Below, in pieces: positions 24,248-35,900 of a stretch of 64,000 bases of DNA. Source of the stretch: Rosa chinensis (Eukaryota > Streptophyta > Magnoliopsida > Rosales > Rosaceae); NCBI RefSeq assembly GCF_002994745.2, contig NC_037090.1, positions 12,087,501-12,151,500 of the forward strand. Direction: 5' to 3'. Made by a program: the position numbers and the translations under genes. A model generated the notes under the pieces. It was not told the DNA's origin. It made no database searches and saw only the letters and a list, made by a program, of their open reading frames with translations. Each line of letters opens with the position of its first letter. Positions within the stretch are counted from its first letter, which is position 1.

Positions 24248-25129
24248 TTTCAAATTTTCACAGAAATGAAGTAGAAAGAGTGATGAATGCTTGTATAAAA
24301 GCCGCTTGGCCTCTTTGTGTGGGAAGAGATGGAAAGAATATGGAACAGTCTAGTATGGTCCTAATGAAGATATAGTGGCAGTTATGATTGGCCAACAGAG
24401 TGACACCTGTGGAGATAGTCGTGTGGGAACCAGTTCTTTTTCACCGAAAAGAAAAGAAGGAAAAAGGAAGAAGAAGATCACTGTCTACCCACCGACTTTT
24501 AAATGCACATTTCAAAGGGTGTGTCAGACTTGTGTTTCTTGATGAAGCGAATATTCTGTAAGGGGGCCTTATCACGAGGATGGTAGAGCATTCTAATCAC
24601 AACTCGAATTCATTTTTGCATACTACTTTTTTCTTCAGCAAACTTCTAGTGATCAGTAAAAGGATTAGAAGTATTCCAACATGCGAGTAGTAAAATACAA
24701 GACCTAGGAAATATGTAAACCATGCTTGTGGAGCAACTAGAAGACACTTTACCATGCATGTGGAGTTCAATTGTTCAAATGTGCAGATACATGGGAAATA
24801 GTAGTCTTGTACTCTTGGTTGGTTTTGGCTGATGACACGGATACAGTCAGATGTTTTGGAAAAGCTGGAAGCTTTTATTGTGATATAGAAAATGAAAGAC
24901 TTGGAAATTACCCACCTGTCTGGTGACCTTATTGGGCATTTGCCCTAAAACAAAAGTAAGGTCACAACACTTCCACCATCACAATACCAATGGGTTAATA
25001 TGCTGATTTCAGTTGCAAACATATTTTCCAGATAAATGGGTTTACAATCGTTACAGATAAGTGGGTTTACAAATCAGGTCTAAACCATTAACACCAGTAG
25101 CACGTGTATAACGTACTCGAACAAGCTGC
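24248..25129. other. Intergenic spacer AKR A - AKR B
   Basis: Holds the promoter of AKR A (minus) and the 3' flank of AKR B. No clear TATA box: the minus strand near 24290 reads GGCTTTTATACAAGC. No repeat or ORF is supported. Confidence 0.6.
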
Positions 25130-27188
25130 TCACAACTTTTCATCCCAGAGTTCTTCCAGGGTCTTATATGCACCAAGAGTCTCATGCACAAAACCAGTAC
25201 CTTGAATAAGCTTCTCCTGCACGATCATCCAAAAAGAAAGTTTATTCAATCATCCCAAAAGAAACTAGATAATGGAAAACTAATTTTGTTTTAGCTAATA
25301 TTTACAGTCAAATCACATTTCAGATCACATTCACCATAAAGTCGAATTTTAATTACAAGTGCCTACTGATATATCCACTCGAACGATGCACCAATAGAGA
25401 CTCTACTTATAGAGAATGTGCCATCAAACCAAGCTTCCACATTTTACTCATATACCAAATGGCAAGCACATACAAAAACTAAACAAATTCAACATCTGAG
25501 AAAATAAGAAGGCAAAGAAGGGGAACAGGACAAGGCACTTGCCTGCTTAATTTCAGAAAACTTGGCAAGCAAGTGTTCGGGTATAGACCAATCAAAAAGA
25601 TCAAAATTTTCCTGAATCCTGGTCTGATTTGAGCTTTTAGGCACTAGACTGTGACCCATTTGCAACCCCCACCGAAGAACTACTTGAGCAGGAGTCTTTC
25701 CCAATTCTTCTGCCACCATTTTCACAATAGAATGCTCAAGGACCTTTTTCTTTCCCATTGGTGAATATGCCTGGAATAACATACACATCACAACAACAAT
25801 ACATCAGTAATCAGCACCGCTGAGATTTGGACCCCAAAAATGGAAACTCGTAACTAGTCCATTCTGTTCTGAAATCATTCATTGTCATCATAGCATGATT
25901 ACAACAGAACCAGATTTTTGCTCAACATCGAGATATTACTATCATAAGTTCAAATAATGACTTTACATCAGCATACTCACAGTTAAGTGAACTCCCTTAG
26001 ATTGACAGAAAGCATGTAGCTTAGGTTGCTGCCACTGAGGGTGCAACTCCACTTGATTAACAGCAGGAGGTATCCGTGCCACCTCTAAGAGATCCCCGAG
26101 CTTCTTTGAAGAGAAATTGCTGACTCCAATAGCCCTGGCCTTGCCTGAATCATAGAGTGCTTCCATTGCTTTCCAAGTAGCAGGTATATTAGGTTGAGTG
26201 AGCTTTCCATTTTTTATGCTGACTGGCCAATGGATCTACCAAAAGTTTAATCACATTCAACAGCAGATAGACAACCAAACTAAATTTATGAACATACGAA
26301 AACTAGATAAACACGCTAGTACGAGTGTGAGATTCTCCAAATTGATGTCACTTCAAATTTGTGTTGAGTATAAAGAATCAACTTCTGGGTGACATCTTCT
26401 TGGAACATTTAGAAAAGGGTAAAGCTTTAGATTTGGTTCACATACAAGATAAAGATCCAGATAGTCAAGTTGCAAGTCTTGCAAAGTTTTATTAAATGCT
26501 TTTGGTACATCTTCTGGTTCATGATCAGTACACCTGCACATAATGATAATCATCCTAACTCAGAAATCGGGTAGTAAAACCGTCAACAGCCAACTACGGT
26601 TGAAAACGTCATTTCCTTAGAGAGAGAGAGAACTTCAGATAATTGGATACTAAACAAGCTAAGCAGAGTTTCAACTAATGCAAGTGGAAACAAACCAGAG
26701 TTTGGAAGTGATCCATAAATCCTCACGCTTCACCATCCCATCATCACACAGCTTCTTCAGAGCATCACCAATCTACATACACCACAAACAATTATGAAGC
26801 TAAATAAATAAACAATAGCAGAAATTGGCATATGAAATTTTCAAGAAATGAGCATTCATCAGAAAGGAAAAAAAGAATCTTGAAGGTGTGGTGTCACCTC
26901 CTTCTCGTTGCCATACATTTGAGCACAATCAATATGACGATACCCAACCTGCACACAATTCAGATGCTATATGAGCAACTCAACTCAATATAGTAAGATT
27001 GTCAAAAAATAAATAAATAAATAAATAGGAGACTCAATTTAGTGATGGGTATTGAAGGATGAGAGCACCTTAATGGCAGTGGTGAAGAGGTCGACGGTGA
27101 GATGAGGTTCGGTGCGGAATGTTCCTAAGCCGACCGAAGGCATCTTGGCGCCTGTGTTCAGCACAAAAAAACGAATTGGGTTCGCCAT
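25130..27188 (-). CDS. Aldo-keto reductase B (AKR4C-like), 7 exons, 301 aa
   Basis: Same reductase family as its neighbours. Exons: 27069-27188, 26898-26948, 26696-26772, 26446-26533, 25981-26235, 25543-25770, 25130-25216; 906 nt, open throughout. Starts [20 protein letters not shown]; catalytic Asp (HIDCAQ), Tyr (QMYGNE), Lys (WITSKLW) and His (IHWPV) are present. Two loops are shorter than in A and [17 protein letters not shown] lacks about seven residues, and [14 protein letters not shown] lacks the SPGT..IK insertion. The first strand reads GLGTF, so the usual Trp facing the active site is Phe. The last intron seems to begin with GC (AAGCAG|GCAAGT); without splicing, the protein would end [13 protein letters not shown]... 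and lose the [11 protein letters not shown]...LEELWDEKL tail. Likely functional with altered substrate preference. Confidence 0.92.
25537..25548 (-). promoter_or_regulatory. Non-canonical GC splice donor, AKR B intron 6
   Basis: Minus strand reads AAGCAG|GCAAGT. This is the strong consensus seen at GC-AG introns, at the exact place where AKR A has GAGCAG|GTATGT. The matching acceptor CGTGCAG lies before GAGAAGCTTATTCAAGG at 25216. Predicted from homology of the joined protein only. Confidence 0.75.
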
Positions 27189-27685
27189 TCTCTCTCACTC
27201 TGCGAGTCTCTGCCGCAATTTCCAACATATACCAACCACGGGTCAAACACTGTAGATATTTTAGGAGGCTGTCGAAAGTCTATTGTTTTTGTTTAGGGTT
27301 GTTTTTTTTTTTTTTCCTTGCAAGTTCTACATTACTTTGTCAACATTTGACAAATTTCTATAGACCAGAATTCTTATGAGTGGGAGAACTTTTAACACGG
27401 TCCGCATGCCAAACTAATGAACCTGATGTGCTCTGAGTTACATTTGCTGTTTAATTCAGTAGGATTATAAGACCCAACATCTGATGTAGTAACTGCAACA
27501 TCATACATAAACTCTCATGGCGCAGGTAATAGATTGTATCTGAAACTATCATATGAGCCAAAAACATCGTTCAGCAGAAGTGCCAATTAACCCTTCTGCA
27601 TTGAAAATCAATCTACAACCAAATAAACTAGCCGAAGAAGGCATAAAGAAGAGCCAAATGTTTTCTAACATCCACGGTATGCTCA
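27189..27685. other. Intergenic spacer AKR B - AKR C
   Basis: Promoter region of AKR B and 3' flank of AKR C. A T-run at about 27302-27316 is the only low-complexity block. No gene is supported. Confidence 0.6.
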
Positions 27686-29687
27686 CTACTCTCCATCCCA
27701 GAGTTCCTCAATGGTCTTGTAAAAACCGTGAGTCTTGTGGACGAATGCAGTACCTTTAAGCAGCCTCTCCTGCAAGGAAAGTGGTAATATTTACAACGTC
27801 AAACACCAAAAACATAGAAATGATCAGGAGAGTTGCAAGTGGTTACTGATTTTTGATACTGAACATGCACAACGTCACCAATGTGAAGCTTCCCAGTCAG
27901 AAATTTCATTCATAATTCATACATCATTATTTAAGCGCCAAAGAACAAACACAAAGGTGCTAGCAAACAGAGCTTCCTTTTAGAATTACTTCACATAGAA
28001 TGATAAGCAAACACAAACACTAGATCAAATTAACAGTGTGAAGAAAAGAAAAGAAGGGGATAAAGGAATAGGCACTTGCCTGCTCAATTTCAGAAAACTT
28101 GGCAAACAAGTTATCAGGTATAGACCAATCAAAAATATTAAAATTTTCCTGAATCCTCATCTGATTTGTGCTTTTAGGCACTACACTGTGACCCATTTGC
28201 ATCCCCCACCGAAGAACTACTTGTGCAGGAGTCTTGCCCAATTTTTCTGCCACCATATTCACAATAGAATGTTCAAGCACCTTTTGCCTTCCCAATGGTG
28301 CATATCCCTGCAATAAGATTATCATCACAAGTTGCAACCAGCATTTATTAATTAGTCCATGCTGAGTTTGGAAACGGCAGAACTGAAAAACTAGGCCATT
28401 CCATTCCCAAAGCATTTACAGAAGTCCATGTCATCAGAACAAAACTAGATCATTGCTCAAGATTGAGATATTACTATCCATACAAACAATATATGAACTT
28501 ATATCAGCATACTCACAGTTAAGTGGATTCCCTTAGATTTACAGAAAGAATGCAGCTTAGCTTGCTGCCATTGAGGGTGCAACTCAACTTGATTAACTGC
28601 TGGATGTATTCGTGCCACCTCTAACAGTTCTCCAAGCTTCTTTGATGAGAAATTGCTGACTCCAATTGCCCTGGCCTTGCCTGAATCATACAGTGCCTCC
28701 ATTGCTTTCCATGTACTGGGTATGTTAGGTGTGGTAAATTTTTCAGGATCAGAGCCAACTGACCCCTTTTTCATGCTGACTGGCCAATGCATCTACCAAA
28801 TTTATATGACAGTCATGGCAAATAAACAACTACGAATCATTACTTTAAGAACACCAGAGAACAAAATAAATTTCCTAGTGAGACTCAAGCACATGTCTCA
28901 AATCACTGTGCAGAATGTGATTACTCATTTCCATCTGACCTCCAAATCATATTAAGAGCATCAAACCCACTGACTTGGTCACATTCCTTGGTATAAATAC
29001 AATAAAGCTTAAAAGTAGTCCACATACAAGATAAAGATCCAGATAGTCAAGTTGCAAATCTTGCAAAGTTTTATCAAATGCCTTCGGTACATCTTCTGGT
29101 TCATGATCAGTACACCTGCATATAATCTCAATTCTTACTCAGATAATCTTCCGGTTTCCATAAAGTAAAAAAAAAAAAAAAAAAAAAAAATCTACAAGAT
29201 TTTGAATGCTAGAAAATCTAAGCAGCGTTTTAAACCAATCTCCAAGTGTAAACAAACCAGAGTTTGGAAGTGACCCATAATTCCTCACGCTTCACTATCC
29301 CATCATTACATAGCTTCTTCAAAGCATCACCAATCTACCACAAACCAGAAACTGCTCTCAAAAGTTTAAATCAAAGATGTAAATTTTCAAAGAATGAATC
29401 TTTGAAATTCTGGTGTCTACCTCCTTCTCATTGCCATACATTTGGGCACAGTCAACATGACGATATCCAATCTGCCCACGAAAACGAACGAACCCAAAAT
29501 TACGCTCAGCATTTCCTCAAAGAAATTGGCATTGAAGGTTTAGTGGTGAGAAAAGAGTGAGTGATACCTTAATTGCAGAGGTGAGGACGTCGCCCACGAG
29601 ATGAGTGTCGGAGCGATAAGTGCCTAAGCCTAAAGAAGGCATCTTGGCGCCGGTGTTCAACTCAAAAAACCGAATTGCGTTCGCCAT
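27686..29687 (-). CDS. Aldo-keto reductase C (AKR4C-like), 7 exons, 307 aa
   Basis: Exons: 29568-29687, 29421-29471, 29258-29334, 29028-29115, 28517-28792, 28080-28307, 27686-27769; 924 nt, open. Starts [20 protein letters not shown]. Catalytic residues: Asp (HVDCAQ), Tyr (QMYGNE), Lys (WVTSKLW), His (MHWPV, where the others have IHWPV). The first strand reads GLGTY, Tyr in place of the active-site Trp. It shares with gene B the short loop after the sixth exon start ([14 protein letters not shown]) and the SNFSSKKLG and NQxRIQENF variants, so B and C are the closest pair. A His replaces the usual Pro in ARIHPAVNQ. The last intron appears to start GC (GAGCAG|GCAAGT). The C-terminus ends [12 protein letters not shown], one residue shorter than its paralogues. 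Confidence 0.92.
28074..28085 (-). promoter_or_regulatory. Non-canonical GC splice donor, AKR C intron 6
   Basis: Minus strand GAGCAG|GCAAGT, in the same position as in gene B. The acceptor CCTTGCAG is at 27770, before GAGAGGCTGCTTAAAGG. Confidence 0.75.
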
Positions 29688-30443
29688 TTTCTCTCTGCCT
29701 TCTTTGGCTCCAAACCCATCGCCGGTTCAGATATTACAATCCCGTTCCCTTCCGTAGAGCGACACTTGGCAGTTTATAAGGCTCTTTTTTTTTCTTTTTT
29801 AAATAGTAGATATATGATCAAAGTAATAACAATTCCCTCGTTTGATAAATGTGATATTGAAGCAGACCGATTCTATGCATTTTGTAGACTAGTTAGCCTG
29901 ATCTAAATCTAGTTTTTTTTTTTTTTGAAGTGGATATAAATCTAGTGTATATAAGGAGTTAGATTAGTGCTATAGGGAGTGTGATCTATATTTGATATAC
30001 CGATATGTGAACATACCGTACATCTTCTACATTTGACTCCATTTGCATTATTTCTTTGATTGGATTTTGGTTTATCTGACATGTTCAGGCTATGAAGCCA
30101 AATAGTGGAGTGAACTCAAAACAATGGTTTTTTGGTATTTATCATGTACAGGGTTTTAGCTTCTGGTGAGATTGATGCATAGAGATTGTGTGGATTACTG
30201 GATTTTAGTCCACACACAACTGTGCAAGATCAGTCTGGATAACTACTGCATTTGATATTTCAATGAAATTTATTAGCAATTCCCTGAAATTCTGTATAAA
30301 GTACAGAGGTGCCAAACTTCTGGACTCACCCATCGGCATTGAGACATGGAAATTAACTCTAACTAGTGAAACTACAACCAAAAGAAAGAACGAGCTAAAG
30401 GCATGAAGAGAAGGCAAATGTTTCTGTAACATGTAGCATCTGC
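29688..30443. other. Intergenic spacer AKR C - AKR D
   Basis: Contains the AKR C promoter with a minus-strand TATAAACT box at 29771-29778, about 85 bp upstream of the ATG, and AT-rich 3' flank of AKR D. No gene is supported. Confidence 0.55.
29771..29778 (-). promoter_or_regulatory. TATA box of AKR C
   Basis: Minus-strand CCTTATAAACTGCC, 84-91 bp upstream of the start codon at 29687, a normal distance for a plant promoter with a short leader. Confidence 0.5.
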
Positions 30444-32375
30444 TCACAATTCTCCATCCCAAAGTTCCTCAATGTTCTTGTAGAAACCGTGAGTCTCATT
30501 GACGAATCCAGTGCCTTTAAGCAGCCTCTCCTGTGAAAAAGCAGAGAATATTTCGATGAGAAAACACCGAGTACATATAAATGACCATGATGTTGCAATG
30601 CCAATTGATTCATAAAGCCATTGAACATAATTACATAAACAACAAAGATTTGAAGCTAGTCAGGTCTCATTCCTAGTCTAATCATGATAAGCACCAAATA
30701 ACACCGAAAGACGAATGGAATTCAAGAACAAAAAGACTGAACAGAGAAGTAATAAAGACAAGATGCCTGCCTGCTTTATATCAGAAAACTTCGAAACCAA
30801 GTCCTCAGGTATGGACCAATCAAAAACATCAAAATTCTCCTTGATCCTCGCCTCCTTTGTGCTCTTAGGCAGCACACTGTGACCCGACTGTAGCCCCCAA
30901 CGGAGAGCCACTTGTGCAGGAGTCTTGCCCAGCTTCTCTGCTACCAATGCAAGAACCGGATTCTTAAGGACATCACCCTTAATACTACTTGTACCCGGGG
31001 ATCCCAATGGCGAATACCCCTGAAATGAGAAATTCGTTACAATATGATACAAGCAATCACTAATCCTCAGCAGGTGCATTTGGAAACAAAAAGAAGAAAA
31101 CTTTGCTATGCATCAGGCTATCAGAACACTCACAGTTAAGTGGACTCCCTTAGATTGGCAGAATGCTTTTAGCTTTGGCTGCTGCCATTGGGGGTGCAAT
31201 TCCACTTGGTTAACAGCAGGAGGTATGCGTGCCACCGATAACAGATCTCCAAGTTTTTTTGTGGAAAAATTGCTAACTCCTATAGCCTTGGCCTTGCCAG
31301 AATCATACAGTGCTTCCATTGCTTTCCAAGTACTTGGTAGGTCGGGTTGAGAAAAGTTTTCAGGTTTAAAGCCTGTTGAGCCCTTTTTCATGCTGACTGG
31401 CCAGTGAATCTACAAACAATTTTCGACAATTAGTGGCAAATAGACGAGGATTATATCAGTCTATGGAAATAGTGAGACTTGCAAGGTTGCTGTCTGTGCT
31501 TAATGGCCTGTATTATATCCTTCTTTCCTGATATAAACAAACTCCATAGTCACATAATGAAATCTGCCTAATAAGAAAATGCTATGCTTTTACTCTGTTA
31601 GAAGCATATCAAGTCCAGACATTGGTCGATTGGACTTGTTCAAATGCACGATCTAGATTCATCCTCCACAAAACATAACACGTCACATTGTTTGACAAAA
31701 AAATGTAACTGAGGATTTTAACGTGCTTTACGTACCAGGTACAGATCGAGATAGTCACTTTGCAAGTCCTGCAGGGTGCCATCTAGTGCCTTTGGCACAT
31801 CTTCTGGTGCATGATTACTACACCTGCACAGAGCATACAAATATATAATTTCAAATTTTCAAGCTTCAAAATTTTCAACTACATAATCATCACCGTAGAA
31901 AAGACCTTTACAATCACGTAGTAAAAGACCAAAAGAGTGTTAGGTTCATAAGCTGACCAGAGTTTTGAAGTGATCCACAAGTCCTCACGCTTCACTACAC
32001 CATCATCATATAGCTTCTTCAGAGCACAACCAATCTACACAATCCAGTATTGAATTTTAAACATCAAAATCACATAATGAAAGAAACAAAATTGAATTCA
32101 ATCAAGTATTAAAATTTTGAATACCTCTTTTTCGTTTCCATAAATTTGAGCACAATCAATATGCCTATACCCAACCTGCATTAACCACCATTTGAGTCAT
32201 TTCACACACATACACAAAAAAAAAAAAAAAAAACACTGCACCATTATTGTAATACCTTGATGGCGGCGGTGACGGCATCGCCAACGACGCCGGGCTCGGC
32301 CTGCCACGTCCCCAAACCGACGGCCGGAATCTGCGCTCCGGTGTTCATCTCAAAGAATCGAATCGCATTCGCCAT
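30444..32375 (-). CDS. Aldo-keto reductase D (AKR4C-like), 7 exons, 315 aa
   Basis: Exons: 32256-32375, 32125-32175, 31958-32034, 31736-31823, 31134-31409, 30771-31019, 30444-30530; 948 nt, open. Starts [20 protein letters not shown]; an in-frame ATG further upstream at 32592 exists, but the homology start is preferred because the extension crosses the predicted TATA box. Catalytic Asp (HIDCAQ), Tyr (QIYGNE), Lys (WITSKLW), His (IHWPV). GLGTW keeps the Trp, and the long loop [16 protein letters not shown] groups it with gene [11 protein letters not shown] replaces the usual CTDH in the others. Intron 6 seems to start GCAGGC (AAGCAG|GCAGGC), a weaker GC donor than in B and C; no good GT is nearby. 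The C-terminus ends [11 protein letters not shown]. Confidence 0.92.
30765..30776 (-). promoter_or_regulatory. Probable GC splice donor, AKR D intron 6
   Basis: Minus strand AAGCAG|GCAGGC at the homologous junction. The acceptor TTTTTCACAG at 30531 restores the family C-terminus [13 protein letters not shown]. The weak consensus makes partial retention possible. Confidence 0.6.
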
Positions 32376-32443
32376 ATTTTCCAAGTAAAAAAAAAATGAG
32401 AATGTTCGATTACTGTGGAATAGAAACCTCGTAAAACGCTCAT

Positions 32444-32491
32444 GTATTATATACACGTCACATATGCTGTTGACTTTGACTGGTGACGTCA
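32444..32491 (-). promoter_or_regulatory. AKR D promoter: TATA box, ACGT and W-box cluster
   Basis: Minus-strand GTGTATATAATACATG (32442-32456) lies about 70-80 bp upstream of the ATG. Just upstream are a TGACGTG motif, two TTGAC W-box cores (plus strand, 32470-32474 and 32476-32480) and the palindrome TGACGTCA (32484-32491), a bZIP/TGA-factor site. Stress or detoxification-type control is inferred from motifs only. Confidence 0.5.
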
Positions 32492-32784
32492 TATCGTGGC
32501 AAAATTGTAAATAAGGCACTAACTGGGGTACTGGAGTTTGCTGAAAAGGTGAGACGTTGATATGTGGACGGCCGTTTAACGAAGAGTTTGGCAATAATTT
32601 AGGATCAAATATTACCTAGAATTAATATTACTTTTAATGTTAATTGACTTAATTCTAGGTACATTCTTTGAATTTTTGCAATGTATCTGGTGACTTTTCT
32701 TTAATTGTTCTTTCTGTAATTATGGCGAAGTCCGGAGACAGTTGGCTCCAACAATGTACCTTAACCCAATTTTATTGTGAGAGA

Positions 32785-32839
32785 ATATTATTTTATAAGA
32801 GTTGGGTCACTTGCACCGTCGGTGCATAGAATAATTTCC
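32785..32839 (-). mobile_element. Partial MITE, family M1 copy 3
   Basis: ATTTTATAAGAGTTGGGTCA then CTTGCACCGTCGGTGCATAG and AATAATTTCC match one end of the element at 11025-11191 in the same orientation. The other end is missing. Confidence 0.7.
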
Positions 32840-34023
32840 ATTTTATTGTTTGGGTAAGTGCAAAATAGCTCGAGAAATAAATCTCAAGGGTTACCAAGAA
32901 GCTTTGTTTACCGATTACTATTTACTCAATATGGAGGGAGAAAAACTATATAATTTTCAAGTATGAAATAAAAACTGAGGCTAGAGACTTCCAGGTAGTA
33001 GTTAGTCATTGTTAAGTTTTCAACGGTTTAGGACACATGTGCCTCTTTCCTTTTCTTGGTTTGGCCTTTGTGTCTCACTCTATATATCTTTTGCTCCTTG
33101 GTTCCTTCAAATAAAATTGTAAATCCAAAAAAGTTGGGTTCTTTTGTGTCTGTAGTTAGTGGAGTATCGAATCATTATGCACCCAACACAGTCGGTTTTG
33201 CTTTACTCTATTGAGGAAGTGAGGCTGACAAACACAAATATCCAAGGCATGCCTTGACTCTCTATCTCTCTCCCGTTCTTTTTGATTTGTTGTCATTGTC
33301 CATCCGTAATGATGTTGATCCAAATGGGTTTGCTTCTCTCTTTGTTTTAGTTGAAACATCATTGTCTTTAGACGGCTTTGCTTGTTTAGGTATAATAACA
33401 TATTCTTTTAAGGGTTTTTATTTCATTTACAGATGCAAGTATGCAACATTTGTCTCTTATTAGCAAGTGGTTAACTTCGGGATTTAACAAAAGTAGCACC
33501 TAATGATGAAAAACAATTGGTTGGTGGTTGGTGGTTGGATGAATTTTAGAAACATACGTACGCACAAAATAAACAATGAAAATGAGTTGATTTGAAGCTA
33601 AAACTCTTCTCTATTATTGAGTTATAATTTTTGTCGGTTACTTTATAAAATACGTATAAACTCTAAAACAAAAAAAATTATAAATATGACACAGACTAAA
33701 ATCATATAATAAGGTGATAATTGACACGTGTTAACTCATGAAACTAAAGTTGCTTTAATATGAGTCTAAAACGAGGTGATCTGAAGTTCTCAACATGACT
33801 AATCATCTGTATAAAAATTTGAGAAAGTACTAAGTACCACCAACGTGCTAGTATCATATTTGAGTGAGAAAATGGAATGAATAGACTATGAGTGATACAT
33901 AATTAACTTTTAGGAACAAAATGAACAAACGATAATTGAACTTTAAGTTGATTGATGTTTACTTATTGCAAATTTAAAATTAAAATGAAATTCACACTTC
34001 TTAATTTGTAATATGCATTCACC

Positions 34024-34320
34024 TTTTTTTTTTTTTTTAAAAAGCGTTTGGAACCCAACCTAATTGGGAGGCTCAACCTCACGCCCGTTATTATTATTAT
34101 TATTATTATTTAAAAGATAATTATACTGCGAGGGGGACACATAACCTGAACCTCGAGTACTAATACATGAATCCTTGTAGAGTACATCTCGGATCATCAC
34201 AGGAGTCTCCTCTAACCAATAATCATCTAAGCACTCAACACTAGCAAGATGCGCCAATCTATGGGTCACACGATTTGCTTCACGATAAATAGATCGTAGA
34301 GTGAAAGAGGAAATTCTTAT
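34024..34320 (-). mobile_element. LINE 3' end fragment (RNase H C-terminus)
   Basis: Minus-strand peptide FTLRSIYREANRVTHRLAHL then WLEETPVMIRDVLYKDS is the C-terminal part of the RNase H-like domain found in plant LINE polyproteins (R..N..AH.LA motif). It is followed by a short 3' UTR with a trinucleotide (AAT)n stretch and a poly-A tail (T-run at 34023-34037 on plus). 5'-truncated at about 34320 where the next element's A-run begins. Confidence 0.75.
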
Positions 34321-34331
34321 AAAAAAAAAAA

Positions 34332-34523
34332 GACTAAATACTCGTTACTCCTCATACTTTTGCATGAAAAACAGCTTAGTCCAAAATTTTAAAATTAAAC
34401 AGTTTAGTCCTTATTCTTTCTAATTCTCACACAACAAGTCCTAAAATGACTATTATACCCCTCACTTTTTATTTTTCTCTCTTTTTATTTTTTATTTTTT
34501 ATTTTTTATGCCTCTCTCTCTCC

Positions 34524-34573
<50 letters not shown>

Positions 34574-34599
34574 AGAGATAGATATATACACACACACAT

Positions 34600-34641
<42 letters not shown>

Positions 34642-34777
34642 CAGTGAGGGGTATAATAGTCATTTTAGGACCTGTTGTGTGAGAATTAGAAATAATAAGG
34701 ACTAAACTGTTTAATTTTAAAATTTTGGACTAAACTGTTTTTCATGCAAAAGTATGAGGAGTAACGAGTATTTAATC
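34332..34777. mobile_element. Mutator-like MITE with ~125-bp TIRs
   Basis: Left arm (GACTAAATACTCGTTACTCC to about 34465) and right arm (about 34645-34777) are near-perfect inverses. Flanks are runs of A on both sides (nine As at 34778-34786), compatible with a 9-bp target duplication. The centre is (TA)n at 34523-34560, a TA/CA stretch, and (AG)n at 34617-34641. No coding capacity. Confidence 0.85.
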
Positions 34778-34785
34778 AAAAAAAA

Positions 34786-35485
34786 ATTTAAGTTACTAAA
34801 TAATGAGATTTAGAATATAAATTGTAAAATAAGGAGTGTGAATTTTATTTTAAAACTATTATTTGGTACCCTTAACTTCATATTTTGTATTCATTTTGGT
34901 TATCACTAACTCAAACTGGAGCTTGAGTGCTTGACGACTACTGCTGTTTTTGCTTAGCAGTTTATCACAATCTATCAAGCAGATGAAAATCACCAAAAAT
35001 TCTACCATACTTCAAAATATTTGTTGCTCTAAATGTAACTACTAAATTCGCCTAAAAAACCATCATAACAACGAATTATAAACTCGAAACATCATATGAT
35101 ATGAAAAATAAAAGAAATTATAGGGAAGAGCTTCTAATGAGGACTAGTTGAATATTTTTTTGTGAGACCCATCACATTTTCACAAATAAACAATTAGATG
35201 TTTAGATATTCATACGTAGATCATTTATGCAACTTTTCAACCAAACTAAAAATCGTTAAGGCATTGATAATCGTTATTTATCAGTTATAAACATGAACGA
35301 TTCATGTTTGATAGATTTGATTCGTCTATTGATGTGATCTAGTTCAGTACCTTGATAATTAGCAATTTGGAAGGAAAAAAAATTGTCAAAAATGATTTAC
35401 TTATACATACATACATAAAAATCTAACAGTTGATTTACCGTTATATAACAAAAAAGTGAGCCACTCAAACGGTTGATTAAAAAAT
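34786..35485. other. AT-rich intergenic sequence
   Basis: No ORF, terminal repeat or splice pattern is supported. A few stretches (for example ATCTAACAGTTGATTTACCG near 35421) resemble the foldback family at 58340-59400, weakly. Confidence 0.5.
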
Positions 35486-35900
35486 GGGCTAAATACTGAT
35501 TACTACTCTATTGTTTGAGTCCAAAATCAATTCAGTCCTTGAACTTCTAATTTCATCAAAAACACCCATGCACTTTCATTTTTTATCTAATAGGTCCGTT
35601 TTCCATTAATTGAATCCGTTAACTTGCTGACGTGGCTCATATGGGACTTATGTTTTATGATGTGGTGTTGAGGTGCTATGCAAAGTTAGTTTAGAAGTAG
35701 GTCTCACTATTAGAAATCTATCAAATAAAAAGTTTTTAAACAAAAAACTCAACTATAACTAGAACCTAGATAAAAAAATTAACAAATTTGACATATTAGA
35801 TTAAAATTGAAAGTATAAGGGTGTTTTTAATGAAATTGAAAGTCTAAAAACTGAATTGATTTTAGACCTAAACTAAAAGATAGTAACTAGTACTTAGCCC
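35486..35900. mobile_element. Small Mutator-like element, TIR GGGCTAAATACTG
   Basis: Left end GGGCTAAATACTGATTACTA and right end inverse GGGCTAAGTACTAGTTACTA; the arms stay alignable for about 150 bp. Flanks TTAAAAAAT (35477-35485) and TTAAAAAAG (35901-35909) match 8 of 9, a 9-bp target duplication. Same TIR family as the Pack-MULE at 53949-55524. Confidence 0.85.

Larger units (their letters stand above)
32376..34023. other. Intergenic region upstream of AKR D
   Basis: Holds the AKR D promoter, a partial MITE at 32785-32839 and otherwise unremarkable AT-rich sequence. Short frames at 33156-33463 show no recognisable protein. Confidence 0.55.

Noticed and set aside
32244..32594. Longer AKR D start 73 codons upstream
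   Set aside because: The extension crosses the TATA-like promoter motif and is unlike any AKR N-terminus; the ATG at 32375 aligns with the other three genes.
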